A DNA stretch of 64,000 bases, from positions 124,001 through 188,000 of the forward strand of contig JASPKZ010007300.1 of assembly GCA_030220185.1 (NCBI GenBank), given 5' to 3'. Origin of the DNA: Diploptera punctata (lineage: Eukaryota > Arthropoda > Insecta > Blattodea > Blaberidae). The notes beneath the pieces were generated by a model that was given only the letters and a program-made list of their open reading frames with translations, did not search any database and was not told where the DNA came from. How positions within the stretch are numbered: position 1 is the first letter of the stretch; every line of letters starts with the position of its first letter. The position numbers were made by a program, and so were the translations under genes. Positions 21,245 to 36,620 of the stretch are shown one piece after another.

Positions 21245-24200
21245 GTTGAAGTATTTTTGAATTATTTTCGAACCACTATTAAATTACAGTTGAATGTTTG
21301 TTTTATGATCGTTGAATGATTGTTAATAATTGTTGATTGATGAATGATTATAGAATAAATGATTGTTGAATGGTTATTGATTGATTGTTGAATGATTGTT
21401 TAATTGTGGTCGAATGATTGCTGAACGATTGTTTATGATTGTTATATGACTGTGGTATGATTTTGGGAAGACTATTGATTTTTGGATGACTATTGAAGGA
21501 TTGTCGAATCATTATTGAATGATTATAATTGGATGATATTTAAATGTTTCTTGAATGATTCAGAAATGATCGTAGAATGATGGTTGAGTGATCATATGAA
21601 TGATTATTGAATGATCGTAGAATGTTCAATGAAAGATCGTTGACTGTTTGATGAATGATTGAATATTGAATGTAAGAATGATGTATAATTGTTGAAGATT
21701 GTTAAATAATTGTGAAATGCATATTGAATGATTGTGGAATGAATGTTGAGTGATGGCTGATTCGATTCTGAATAATTGTTGGAGGATTGCTGAATAATTG
21801 TTGAATTTTGGTGAATGTAATCTGATGATTTTGTGATTGTTAAATGTTAGATAATTTTTAAATTATCGATGAATGACTTTTGAATGATTAATGAATGTTA
21901 TTTGAATGTTTGTAGAATGTTTGTTGAATGCTTGTTGGATGGTTGTTGAATCGTTGTGGAATCGTTGTGGAGTGTTCGTTGAATGATAGTTAAATGTCTG
22001 TTGATTGATGTTTGACTGTTGAATTATTGTTTAAGGATTGATTAAAGAAGATTGATTGAAGAATGGTAGTTTGATGAATGTTTTTTGAATGATCGTTTAA
22101 TGAATTATTGTTGAGTGTTTTTAATGAATGATTAATGATTTTTGAATGATTGTTGGATGATTCTTGGATATTGTTGGGTGATTGTTGAACGATTTTATGG
22201 ATGATTGTTGTACGATTGTTGAATGATTTTCGAATGTTTTTTAATTATAGTTGGATTATTTCCTAATATTTGTTGATTATCATTGAAAGATTGTTGAATT
22301 GTTAAATGATCGTTGGATGATTGTTGAACTATTTTTGTATGATTCTTGGATGATTGTTGATGATCGTTGTATTATTGGGAATTATTGCAGATTGTTAGAT
22401 GATTGTTGAAGGATTGTTGAACGTTTTTGAACGGCTGTTTTGTTTGTTGAATGGTTTTTGAATAATGGTTCAATGATTGTTAAATGTTTTTGGAAGATAT
22501 TTTAAATCATTGGTTGATTGTTGAATTATTGTTGAATGACCGCTGAATGGTTTTTGAATGACTGATTGTGATTATTGATTGGTGAATGATTGTTAATAGT
22601 TTGATTGTTAATGAAAGATTGTTAAATGGTTTTAAATTATTGTTGGATGATTATTGATGATATTTTAATGATTGTTAAATGACTGTTTAATGATTGTTTA
22701 TAGTTATGGAGTGATTGTTAAATTATTCATGGATGATTGTAGAATGAATGCTTGCTGAATCATTGTTGAATGGTGATTGTTGATTGATTGTTTAGTGAAT
22801 GATTGTTAAATGATAGTTGAATTATTAGTGAATAATGGTTAAGTGGCTGGTTAATTATTGTTGAATTCTTGCTGGGTGATAGTTGAATTGTCAGAGAATG
22901 ATCGTTGAATGAATATTAAATGATTGTTGAAATATTGAATGAACGATTGTTGATTGATTTTTTAATGACTGAATTTTGAATGATTATTGAATGAGTTTTT
23001 AGTGATTGTTGAATAATTATTAAATGGTTCTTGAACAGTTGTTGTATGGTTGTTAAATGATAATTGAATGATTGTTTAAGGATTCTTGGATTATATTAAA
23101 ATGATTGTGGATTAATTGTTGGATGATTGTTGGGTGATTGTTGTATGATAGTTAAAAGATTGTTAAATGATTGTGGAATATTCGTTGAATGATCATTGTA
23201 TGATCAATGACTGAACGTTGAGTGACTGTTTGAATAATAAATAATTGATTGATAAATAATTTATTGATGAATAATTTTTGAATGAACGATTCTTAAATTA
23301 GTGATTAATGAATGATTGCTGAGTGATTGTTCAATGATCGTTATATGACTGTTTAATGCTTTTTCAATGATTGTTGAAGATTGCTTGATGATTGCTAGAT
23401 GATTATTGGATTATTTTGATATGATTGTTCGATGAATGTTTAATGATTGCTGAATTGATTGTAGCATGAGTGTTAGATATTTGTTGGGTAATGTTAGATG
23501 ATTGTTGAATGATTGCTGGTTGATGGATCGATGATTTTTTAATAATTGTTGAATGCTTTTTGAACGACGATTGTTGGATAAATGTTGAATGATTTCCTAA
23601 CGATGCTTGTTCAAGGACTCTTGGATGATTGTAAGATGATTATGGAATAATTGTTGGATGATTGTTGTATGATCGCTTGATGATTGTAGAATTATTGTGG
23701 AATATTCTTGAATGATTAGTGAATGATGGTTGAATGATCATTGAATAATTGTTGAGTGATCGTTGATAACTGATAAATGATTGATGAATGATTGTTGAAT
23801 GAACGATTGTTGAATGAGTTATTAATGAATGTTTGCCGATTGTTGAGTGATTGTTACATAACTTTTTAATGATTTTTAACTGAATGTTGGATGATAACTT
23901 GATAATTGCGTCATGATTATTGGATTATTTTGATGATTGTTGAATGAATTTAATGTTTGTTGTATGATTGTTGTATGATTGTTGGATATTTGATGTGTGA
24001 TGTTGGATGATAGTTGAATGATTGCTGGTTGATTGCTTGATGTTTGATCGATGATTGTTGGATAATTGTTGAATGCTTTCTAAAAGATGATTGTTGGACA
24101 ATTGTTGAATGCTTTCTGAACGATGGTTATTGGATGATTTTTGGATGAATGTTGTATGATTATTGGATGATTACTTAGTGATTCATGGACGTTTGTTGAA

Positions 24201-27200
24201 TGATTCTTTAATGTTTACTGAATGTTGAATGGTTGTTGAATAATTGTTGGATGATTGTTGAATGATTTTTGTATGATTGTTAAATGATCAATGATTTTTG
24301 GATGATTGTTATGTGATTATCGGACCATTTGTGAATGATTGTCGAATGATTTTCGAACGAATGTTGAACGGCTGTATGACTGTAAAAGGTGTTTGAATAT
24401 ATTGTTTAATGAACGTTGAGTGTTTTTTGGAAGATCATTGCATGTCATTGAATGATTGTTGAGTGAGTGATTGATGAACGATTGTTATATGTATTATTGT
24501 TGAATGAATGGTTGTTGAATAATTTTTAAATGATTTTTAATGAATGTTAAATTATTGTTTAATGTTTTTTAATTACTGTTGAACGATCGTTTAATGCATT
24601 GTTTTTAATATTTGTTGAATGATTGTTTAATGAATTTTTGCTGAGTGATACTTGATTGATAGTAGAATTATCGCTGAATGATGGTTGAATAACTGTTAAA
24701 TGAATGATTGTTGCAGGATTGTTTATTTAATGATTTTTGAATGAATTTGAATTATTGTTAAATGGTTCTTGAATGATTGTTGGATGGTCATTGAATAATT
24801 GTTGAGTTATTGTTGAACGACTGATGAATGTTTGATTGATCAATGATTGTTCATTGAACGATTGTTTGATGAACGTTTGCGGATTGTTGAATGATTGTTA
24901 CATGACTGTTTAATGATTCTTAAATTATTGTTGGATGTTTTCTTGATGATTGCGGCATGACTATTGTATTATTTTGATATGATTCTTGAATTACATTAAT
25001 GTTTGTTGTATGATTGTTAAAATGATTGTAGCATGATTGTTGTATGATTGTTTGATATTTGATGGGTGACGTTGCATGAATGTTGAATGATTGCTGGATG
25101 ATTGATTGATGTTTGATCGATGATTGTTATTGTTGAATGCATTCTGAATGATGATTGTGGGATAATTGTTGAATGCTTGTAGAACGATGGTTGTTGAATG
25201 ATTTTTGGGTGAATGTTGTATGATTATTGGATGATTACTTGGTGATTGATGGACGTTTGTTGGATGATTTTAATGTTTACTAATTGCTGAATACTTGTTG
25301 AATAAATGTTGGATGATTGTTTAATGATTATTGTATGATTGTTAAGTGATTAATGATTGTTGGATGATTGTTATGTGATTATCGAACCTTTTTGAGTGAT
25401 TTTCGAACGAATGTTGAACGGCTGTTGATTGTAAAAGGTGTTTGAAAAAATGTTTAATGAATATTGAATGAATTTTGGAAGATCGTTGCATGCCATTTGA
25501 ATGATTGTTGAGCGAGTGGTTGTTTGATGAACGATTGATAAATGATTGTCAAGTGTTTAATTGTTGAATGAATGATTGTTGAATAATTATTAAATGATTT
25601 TTAATAGATGTTTAATTATTGTTTAATATTTTTTATTTATTGTTGGAAGATCGTTTAATGACTGGTTTTTAATGATTGTTGAATGATTGTTTAATGAATG
25701 TTTGCTGAGTGATACTTGAATGTTGGTAGAATTATCGTTGAATGATAGTTGAATGACTATTAAATTAATGTTGAGTTACTGTGGGATAATTCCTGAATGG
25801 TAGCTTATGAATGATTGTGGAATAAATGATTGTTGCAGGATTGTTTAATGAATGAATTTTTAAATTATTGTCGAATGTTTGTTGAATGATCGTTGATCGA
25901 TCTTTGAATAATTGTTGAGTGATCGTTGAATGACTGATAAATGAGAGATTGATGAATGATTGTTGAATGAACGATTGTTAAATGAGTTACTGATGAATGT
26001 TTGCCGATTGTTGAATGAGTGACTGATGAATGTTTGCCGATTGTTGAAAGATTGTTACATGATTGTTTAAACATTTTAAAATGATTGTTGGATGATTACT
26101 TGATGATTGCGGCATGATTATTGGATTATTTGATATGGTTGTTGAATGTTTTTAATGTATGTTTAACAATTGTTGAAATCATTGTAGCACGATTGTTGTA
26201 TGATTGTTTGATATTTGATGGATGATTTTTGCATGATTGCCGGCTGATAGCTTGATGTTTGATCGATGATTGTTGGATAATTGTTGAATGCTTTCTGAAC
26301 GAGGGTTGTTGAATGATTTTTGGATGAATCTTTTATGATTACTTAGTGATTGATAGACGTTTGATGGATGATTTCTGAATGTTTACTGATTGTTGAATGC
26401 TTATTTAATGGTTGTTGGATGATTGTTCAATGTTTCTTGTTTGGTTGTTGAATGATTATTATGTGATTATCTGACTATTGTTGAATGATTTTTGAACGAA
26501 TGTTGGACGGCTGTATGATTGTGAAAGGTGTTTGGATAATTGTTTAATGAATGATTAACGTTTTTTGGAAGATGATTGCATGATTTTGAATGATTTTTGA
26601 GTGATTATTCAGTGAGTGATTTTTTGATGAACGATTGATGAATGATTGTTAACTGTTTGATTGTTGAATGATTTTTAAATTATTTTTACTGGATGTTAAA
26701 TTATTGTTTAATATTTATTTATTATTGTTGAATGATCGTTTAATGAATTGTTTTTAATTAATGTCGAATGATTTTTTAATGAGTGTTTGCTGAGTGATAG
26801 TTGAATGATAGCAGAATTATCGTTGAATGATGGTTTAATGACTGTTAAATGAATATTGAGTTATTGTGGAATGATTGTTGAATGGTAGCTATTTAAATGA
26901 TTGTGAAATGAATGATTGTTGCAGGATTGTTTAATGAATGATTTTGAATTATTGTTGAATGATCATTGAACAATTGTTGAGTGATAGTTGAATGACTGAT
27001 AAATTAATGATTGTTGATTGTTGATTGAACGAATGTTTAATGAGTGATTCATTGATGTTAGTCGATTGTTCAATGGTTGTTTAATGATTTTTAAATGATT
27101 GTTGGATGATTACTTGGTGATTGCGGCATGATTATTGGATTATTTTGATATGATTGTTGAATGACTTTTATGTTTGTTGTATGATTGTAGCATGATTGTT

Positions 27201-30200
27201 GGATATTTGATGGGTGATGTTGGATGATTGTTGAATCATTGCTGGTTGATTGCTTGATGTTTGGTCAGTGAATGTTGGAAAATTGTTTAATGCTTTCTGA
27301 AAGATGATTGTTGGATATTTTTTAATGCTTTCTGAACGACCGTTGTTGATGTTTTTTGGTTGAAAATTTGTATGATTATTGGATGATTACTTAGTGATTG
27401 GTGGCCGTTTGTTGGATGATTTTTAATGTTTACTTATTGTTGAATAATTGTTGGATGATTGTTGAATGGTTTTTTTTTGTATGATTGGTGAATGATCAAT
27501 GATTGTTGAATGATTGTTATGTGATTATTAGACTATTTCTTAATGATTGTTGAATGATTATTGAATGAATGTTGAACGGCTGTATGATGGTAAAAAGGTT
27601 GTTTGAATAATTGGTTAATGAATATTGAATGTTTTTGGAGTTTTCTTGCATGTCATTGAATGTTTGTAGAGTGATTGTTGTGTGAGTGATAGTTTGATGA
27701 ACGATTGATGAATGATTGCGAAATGTTTGATTTTTGAATGAATGTTTGTTGAATAATTTTTAAATGATTTTTAACGGATGTTAAATTATATCTAATGTTT
27801 TTTTTAATTATTGTTGAATGTTCGTTTGGTGAATAGCTTTTAATTTTTGTTGAATGATTGTTTGATGTATGTTTGCTGAGTGACACTTGAATGATAGAAT
27901 TACCGTTGAATGGTGGTAGAATGACTTTAAAATGAATGTTGAGTTATTGTGGAATTATTGTATAATTGTGGAATGAATGATTGTTGCAGGATTGATTGAT
28001 GAATGATTTTTTAATGACAGTTGAACGAATGATTTTGAATTATTGTTGAATGATCGTTAAATGACCATTGAATAATTGTTGAGTGATGGTTGAATGACTG
28101 ATAAGGGATTGATTGATGAATGATTACTAAAGGAACGATTGTTGAATGAGTGATTGATGAATGTTTGTCGATTGTTGTGAATGATTGTTACACGACTGTT
28201 TAATGTCTTTTAAAAGATTGTTGGATGATTACTTGATGATTACTGCATGATTGCGAATGATTTTGATATGATTGTTGAATGACTGTTTGTTGTATGATTG
28301 TTGAAATGATTGTAGTATGATTGCTGTATGATTGTTGGATATTTCACGGGTGATGTTAGATGTTGTTGAATGATTGCTGGTTGATTGCTTGATGATTTAT
28401 CGATTATTGTTGAATAATTGTAGAATTATTTGTGAACGATGGTTGTTTAATGATTTTTGGATGAATGTTTTATTATTATTGGATGATTACTTAATGATTG
28501 ATGGACTTTGTTGGCCGATTTTTTAATTTTTACTGACTGTTGAATGCTTGTTGAATGGTTGTTGAATAATTGTTGGATGACTGTTGAATGAGTTTTGTAT
28601 GATTGTTTAATGATGAGTGATTGTTGGATGATTCTTATGTGATAATCGGACTATTTTTAATGATTGTTGAATGATTTTGAATGAATGTTAAACGTCTGTA
28701 TGATTGCAAATGGCGTTTGTATAATTCTTTAATGAATGTTGAATGTTTTTGAAAGATCATTGCATGTCATTGAATGATTGTTGAGTGATTGGTGAGTGAG
28801 TGATAGTTTGATGGACGATTGATGAATGGTTGCGAAATGTTTGATTGTTGAATGAATGGTTTTTGAATAATTTTTAATGATTTTTAATGGATGTTAAATT
28901 ATGTTTAATGTTTTTTAATTATTGTTGATGTTCGTTTAGTGAATTGCTTTTAATGATTATTGAATGATTGTTCAATGTATCGCTGCTGAGTGATACTTGA
29001 ATGATATTAGAATTATCGTTGAATGATGGTAGAATGACTTTAAAATGAATGTCGGGTGATTATTGGATGATTATTGAATGCATTCTGAATGATGATTGTG
29101 GGATAATTGTTGAATGCTTGTTGAATGATTTTTGGATGAATCTTGTATGATTACTTAGTGATTGATAGACGTTTGTTGGATGATTTCTTAATGTTTACTG
29201 ATTGTTGAAGGCTTATTGAATGGTTATTGTATGATTAATCAATGATTCTTGTATGATTGTTGAATGATTGTTATGTGATTATCGGACTATTGTTCAGTGA
29301 TTTTTGGGCGAATGTTGAACGACTGTATGATTGTGAAAAGTGTTTGAATAATTGTTTAATGAATGTTTAACGTCTTTTGGAAGATGATTGCATGTCGTTG
29401 AATGATTTTTGAGTGATTGTTGAGTGAGTGATTGTTTGATGAACGATTGATGAATGATTATTAAATGTTTGATTGTTGAATGAATTATTGTTGAATGATT
29501 TTTAAATTATTATTAATGGATGTTAAATTATTGTTTAATGTTTATTTATTATTGTTGAATGATCGTTTAATGAATTGATTTTAATTAATGTTGAATGATT
29601 GTTTAATGAATGTTTGCTGAGTGATACTTGAATGATACCAGAATTATCGTTGAATGATGGTTTAATGACAGTTACATGAATGTTGAGTTACTGTGGAATG
29701 ATTATTGAATGGTAGCTATTTGAATGATTTTGGAATGAATGATTGTTGCAGGATTGTTAAATGAATGATTTTTGAATGATTGTTGGATGAATGAATTTGA
29801 ATTATTGATGAATATTTGTTGATTGATAGTTGAATGATCATTGAAAAATTGTTGAGTGATCCTTGAATGACTGATAAATGAATGATTGTTGAATGAGCGA
29901 TTCGTGAATGTTTGTCGATTGTTGAATGATTGTTACATTACTGTTGAATGATTTTTAAATGATTGTTGGATGATTACTTGATGGTTGCGGCATGGTTATT
30001 GGATTGGTATGATATGATTGATGAATAAGTTTAATGTTTGTTGTAGGATTGTTGAAAGGATTGTAACATGATTGTTGGATATTTGATGGGTGATGTTGGA
30101 TGATTGTGAATCATTGCTGGTTGATTGCTTGATGTTTGGTCGATGAATGTTGGATAATTTTTTAATTTTCTCTGAAAGATGATTTTTGGATAATTTTTAA

Positions 30201-30739
30201 TGCTTTCTAACAACGGTTGTTGAATGTTTTTTGGATGAATGTTTGTATGATTATTGGATGATTTCTTAGTGATTGATGGGCGTTTGTTGGATGATTGTTA
30301 AGTTTACTGATTGTGGAATGCTTGTTGAATAATTGTTGAATGGTTTTTGTATGATTGTTGAATGATCAATGATTGTTGGTTGATTGTTATGTGATTATCA
30401 GACTGTTTTTGAATGATTGTTGAATTATTTTCGAACGAATGTTGAACGTCTGTATGATGGTAAAAGGTGTTTGAATAATTGTATAATGAATATTGAATGT
30501 TTTTGGAAGATCATTACATGTCATTGAATGATTGTTGAGTGATTGTTGATTGAGTGATAGTTTGATGGACGATTGATGAATGATTGCGAAATGTTTGATT
30601 GTTAAATGAATGATTGTTGAATAATTTTTTTATTATTTTTAATGGATGTTAAATTATTTTTAATGTTTTTAATTATTGTTGAATGCTCGTTTAGTGTGAT
30701 CGTTGAACGATTGAATAATTGTTGAGTGATCATTGAATG

Positions 30740-33700
30740 ACTGATAAATGAGTGATTGTTGAATGAACGATTGTTGAATGAGTGACTGATGAATATTTAC
30801 CGATTGTTGAATGAGTGACTGGTGAATGTTTGCCGATTGTTGAATGATTGTTACATGATTATTTAATGATTTTAAATGATTGTTGGATGATTATTTTATG
30901 ATTGCGGCATGATTATGGGATTATTATGGGATTATTTGATATGATTGTTGAATGTTTTTTATGTATGTTTTATAATCGTTGAAATCATTGTAGTATTATT
31001 GTTTGATATTTGATGGGTGATGTTGGGTGATTTTTGAATGATTGCTGGTTGATAGCTTGATGTTTGATTGACGATTGTTGGATAATTGTTGAATGCTTTC
31101 TGAAACATGATTGTTGGATATTTGTTGAATGCTTTCTGAACGAGGTTTGTTGAATGATTTTTGGATGAATCTTGTTTGATTACTTAATGATTGATACGAC
31201 TTTTGTTGGATGATTTCTTAATATTTACTGATTGTTGAATGGTTGTTGGATGATTATTCAATGATTTGTGTGATTGTTATGTGATTATCGGACTATTATT
31301 GAATAATTTTGAACGAATGTTGAACGGCTGTATGATTGCGAAAAGTGTTTGAATAATTGTTAATGAATGTTTAACTTTTTTGGAAGATGATTGCATGTCA
31401 TTGAATAATTTTTGGGTGATAGTTGAGTGAGTGATTGTTTGAAGAACGATTGATGAATGATTGTTAAATGTTTGATTGTTGAATGAATGATTGTTGAATG
31501 ATTTATAAACTATTTTGATTGATATTAAATTATTGTTTAATGTTTTTTATTATTGTTGAATGATCGTTGAATGAATTGTTTTAATGAATGTTGAATGATT
31601 TTTTAATGAACGTTTGCTGAGAGATACTTGAATGATAGCAGAATAATCGTTGAATGACGGTTTAATGACTTTTAAATGAATATTGAGTTATTGTGGAATG
31701 ATTGTTGAATGGTAGCTATTTAAATGATTGTGGAATGAATGATTGTTGCAGGATTGTTTAGTGAATAGTTTTGAATGATTGTTGAATGAATAATTTTGAA
31801 TTATTGTTCAATAGTTGTTGAATTATCGTTGAATGATCATTGAACAATTGTTGAGTGATCGTTGAATGGGTGATAAATGAATTATTGTTGAATGAACGAT
31901 TGTTGAATGATTGATTCATCAATGTTTGTCGATTGTTGGATGATTGTTACATGACTGTTTAATGATTTTTAAATGATTGTTGGATGATTACTTGATGATT
32001 GCGGCATGGTTATTTGAATATTTTTATATGATTGTTGAGCGACTTTAATTTTTGTTGTAGGATTATTGAAAGGATTGTAGCATGATTGCTGTATGATTGT
32101 TGGGTATTTCATGGGTGATGTTGGATGATTGCTGAATCATTGCTGGTTGATTTCTTTAAGTTTGGTCTATGATTGTTGGATAATTGTTGAATTTTCTCTG
32201 AGAGATGATTTTTGATAATTTTTTAACGCTTTCTGAACGATGGTTTGAGTGATTTTTGGATGAATGTTGTATGATTATTGGATGATTACTCAGTGATCGA
32301 TAAACGTTTGTTGGATTTTATTTTTGTTTTTTCTGATTGTTGAATGGTTGTTTAAATAATTGTTGGATGATTGCTGAATGAATTTTGTATGATTGTTGAA
32401 TGATTGATTGTTGGATGATTGTTATGTGATTGTCAGACTATTTTTGAATGATTTTTCAACTAATGTAAACGGCTGTATGATTGTAAAATGGGTTTTTATA
32501 ATTTTGATGTTGGATGATTAATTATTGATTGATGGACGTTTTTTGGATGATTTTTAATGTTTATTTATTATTGAATGCTTGTTGAATAATTTTTGGATGA
32601 TTGTTGAATGGTTTTTGTATAATTGTTGAATGATCAATGATTGTTGGATGATTGTTATATGATTTTTAGACTGTTTTTTAATGATTGTTGAATGATTTTT
32701 GTACGTATGTAGAACGGCTGTATGATTGTAAAAGGTGTTTGGAATAATTGTTTATTGAATATTGAATGTTTTTGGAAGATCATTGCATGTCATTAAATAA
32801 TTGTTGAGTGATTGTTGAGGGAGTGATAGTTTGATGAACGATTGATGAATGAATGCGAAATATTTGATTGTTGAATGAATGATTGTTGAATAATTTTTAA
32901 ATGTTTTTTAATTATTTTTTAATGTTAGTTTAGAGAATTGCTCTTAATGATTGTTGAATGATTGATGTATATTTGCTGAGTAATACTTGAATGATAGTAG
33001 CATTATCGTTGAATGATGGTAGAATGACTTTAAAATGAATGTTCAGTTATTGTGGAATGATTGTTGAATGGTAGCTATTTGAATAATTGTGGAATGAATG
33101 ATTGTTGCAGGATTGTTTGATGAATGATTTTTTAATGATAGTTGAATGAATGATTTTGAATTATTGTTGAATTGTTGTAGAATGATCGTTAAATGATCAT
33201 TGAATAATTGTTGAGTGATCGTTGAATGACTGATACATGATTGATTGATGAATGATTGTTGAATGAGTGGTTGATGAATGTTTGCCGATTGTTGACTGAT
33301 TGTTCCATGACTATTTAATGATTTTTAAATGATTGTTGGATTATTAATTGATGATTGCGGCATGATTATTGGATTATTTTGATATGATTGTTGAATGACT
33401 TTAATATTTGTTATATAATCGTTGAAATTTTATGCAGCATGATTGTTGTATGATTGTTGGATATTTATGGGTGATGTTGGATGATTGTTGAATGATTCCT
33501 GGTTGATTGCTTGATGTTCGATAGATGATTTTTTGTTAATTATTGAATGCTTTTTGAAAGATGATTGTTGGATAAATTTTGAATGCTCTCTGAACGATGG
33601 TTATTGAGTGATTTTTGGATGAATATTGTATGATTATTGGATGATTACTCAGTGATTGATGAACGTTTGTTGGATGATGTTTTTATGTTTTTTCTGATTG

Positions 33701-36000
33701 TTGAATGGTTGTTAAATAATTGTTGGATGATTGCTGAATGAATTTTGTATGATTGCTGAATGATTGATTGTTTAATGATTGTTACGTGATTGTCTATTTT
33801 TGAATGATTTTTCAACGAGTGTCGCACGGCTGTATGATTGTAAAATGGGTTTGAATATTTTTTAATGATTGTTGAATGTTTCTTGGAAGATCATTGTATG
33901 TCATTGAATGATTGTTTAGTGAGTGATGGTTTGATGAACATTTGATGAATAATTGTTGAATGTTTGATTGTTGATTGACTGACTGTTGAATAATTTTTAA
34001 ACGATTTTAATGGATGTTAAATTATTGTTTAATGAATTGTTTTAATGATTGTTAAAGAATGTTTGCTGAGTGACACTTGAGTGATAGTAGAATTGTCATT
34101 GAATGATGGTTGAATGACTGTTAAATGAATGATGAGTTATTGTGGAATGATTGTTGAATGATTGGTGCAGGATTGTTTAATGAATAATTTTTTAATGATT
34201 GTCGAATGAATGATTTTGATTTATTGTTGAATTGTCATTGAATAATTGTTGAGTGATCGTTGAATGACTGATGAATGATTGATGCTGAATGAACGATTGT
34301 TGAATGAGTGATTGATGAATGTGTCCGAATGTTGAAAGATTGTAACATGACTGCTTAAAATTTTTAAATAATTGCTGGATGATTACTTGATGATTGCGGC
34401 GTGATTATTGGATTATTTTGATATGATTGTTGAATGACTTTCTTTGTTGTGTGATCGTTGTAATAATTGTAGCTTGAATGTAGCATCTTTTTTGTATCAT
34501 TGATGGATATTTGTTGGGTGATGTCGGATGATTGCTGAGAGATAGCTTGATGTATGTTCGATGATTGTTGGATAATTGTTGAATGCTTTCTGAAAGTTGA
34601 ATGTTGTATAATTGTTTAATGTTTTCTGAGCGATAGTTGTTGAATGATTTGTGGATGAATGTTGTATGTTTATTCGATGATTACTTAGTGATTGATGGAC
34701 GTTTGTTGGATGATTTTTAATATTTACTGATTGCTGAATGCTTGTTGGATAATCGTTGGATTATTTTTGTGTGTTTGTTGATGAAAGTTTTTTGTGTGAT
34801 TATCGGACTCTTTTTGAATGATTGTTGAATGGCTTTTGAACGAATGTTAAACAGCTGTAAAAGGAGTTTGGATAATTGTTTAATGAATATTGAATGTTTT
34901 TTGGAAGATCATTGCATGTCTTTGAATGATTGTTGAGCGTGTGTTTGATCGATGAACGATTGATGTATGATTGTTAAATGTTTGATTGTTGAATGATTCA
35001 TTGTTGAATAATTTTTAAATGATTTTTAATGGATGTTAAATCATTGTTTAATGTTGTATATTTATTGTTGAATGATCGTTTAATGAATTGTTTTTAATGA
35101 TTGTTGGATGATAGTTTAATGAATGTTTGCTGAGTGATACATGTATGATAGTAGGTTTATCATTGAATGGTGGTTGAATGACTGTTAAATGAATCTTCAG
35201 TTATTGTTGAATGGTAGCAATTTGAATGATTGTGGAATGAATGATCGTTGCAATATTGTTTAAAAAATGATTTTTAATGATTGTTGAATTAGTGATTTTG
35301 AATTGTTGTTGGATGGTTGTTGAAAGATCGTTGAATGATCATTGAACAATTGTTGAATGGTCGTTGAATGACAGATAAATGATTGATTGATGAATGTTTG
35401 TTTAATGAACGATTATTGAATAAGTGATTGATTAAGGTTTGCCAATTTTTGAATGACATTTTAATTGTTTTGAAATGTTTGTTGGATGATTACTTGATGA
35501 TTGCGGAATGATTATTGAATAATTTTGATATGATTGTTGAATGACTTTAATATTGTTGCATGATTGTTGAAATGATTTTAGCATGATTGTTGTATGATTG
35601 TTGGATATTTGATGGGTGATGTTGGATGATTGTTGAATGATTGCTTGATGATTGTTAAATGATTGCTGGTTGATTGATTGATGTTTGATTGATGATTGTT
35701 GATTGCTTTCTGAAAGATGATAGTTGGATAATTGTTGAATGCCTTCTGAACGATGGTTGTTGAATGATTTTTAGATGAATGTTGTATGATTATTGGACGA
35801 TTACTTAGTACTTGATGGACGTTTGTTGGATGATTTGTTAATGTTTACTGATTGTTGAATGCTTGCGGAATAATTGTTCAATGATTTTTCTATAATTGTT
35901 GAATGACTAATGATTGCTGGATGATTGATCTGTGATTATCTGAATATTTTTGAATTATTGTTGAATGATTTTTGAACGAATGTTGATCGGCTGTATGATT
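30740..36000 (+). repeat. Left copy of a dispersed satellite duplication
   Basis: Units near 30.8-31.3 kb and 34.3-36.0 kb match those near 60.7-61.3 kb and 62.3-64.0 kb better than they match their neighbours. Shared oddities include the doubled GAGTGACTGATGAATATT block (about 30775 and 60750), GCTTAAAATTTTTAAATAAT (34351 and 62371), TGATACATGTATG (35135 and 63169) and AAGTGATTGATTAAGGTTTG (35420 and 63468). The intervals between matches differ, with about 2 kb less in the right copy, so one side has lost or gained units. Confidence 0.65.
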
Positions 36001-36620
36001 GTAAAAGGTGTTTGAATAATTGTTTAATTAATTATGAATGTTTTTTGGAAGATCATTGCATGTCATTGAATGATTGTTGAGTGAGTGATTGTTTGATGAA
36101 AGATTGATGAATGATTGTTTGATGAAAGATTGATGAATTATTGTTAATATTTGATTTCTGAATGAATGATCGTTGAATAATTTTAAAATAATATTTAATG
36201 GATGTTAAATTATTGTTTAAAGTTTTTTTAAGTATTGTTGAGGGATCGTTTAATGAATGTTTGTTGAGTGTTACTTGTATGATAGTAGAATTATTGTTGA
36301 TTGGTGGTTGAACAACTTAAATGAATGTTAAGTTGTGAAGGAATGATTGTTGAATGGTAGCTATTTGAATGATTGTGGAATAAATGATTTGTTGCAGGAT
36401 ACTTTAATGAATGATTTTTGAAAGATTGTTGAATGATTGATTTAGTGTTATTGTTTAATGACCGTTGAATGATCATTGAATAATTGTTCTGTGATCGTTG
36501 AATGACTGATACATGACTGATTATAGAATGAACGATTGTCGAATGAGTGATTGATGAATGTTTGCCGATTGTAGAATGATTGTTTCATTACTATTTATTG
36601 ATTTTTAATGATAGTTTGAT

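Larger units (their letters stand above)
8893..23300 (+). repeat. Monomeric, divergent left zone of the satellite
   Basis: Monomers here vary in sequence and length and I find no long-range landmark recurring at a fixed spacing. A fragment related to the later units (GATTGCTAGGTGATTATTGG) appears near 20187, suggesting old or decayed higher-order structure towards the right of this zone. The mariner element and one SINE are inserted here. Confidence 0.7.

Noticed and set aside
20950..21256. Target-site duplication of the SINE at 20965
   Set aside because: TTGAATGATT and TTGAAGTATT match at only 8 of 10 positions, and such matches are expected by chance in satellite flanks.
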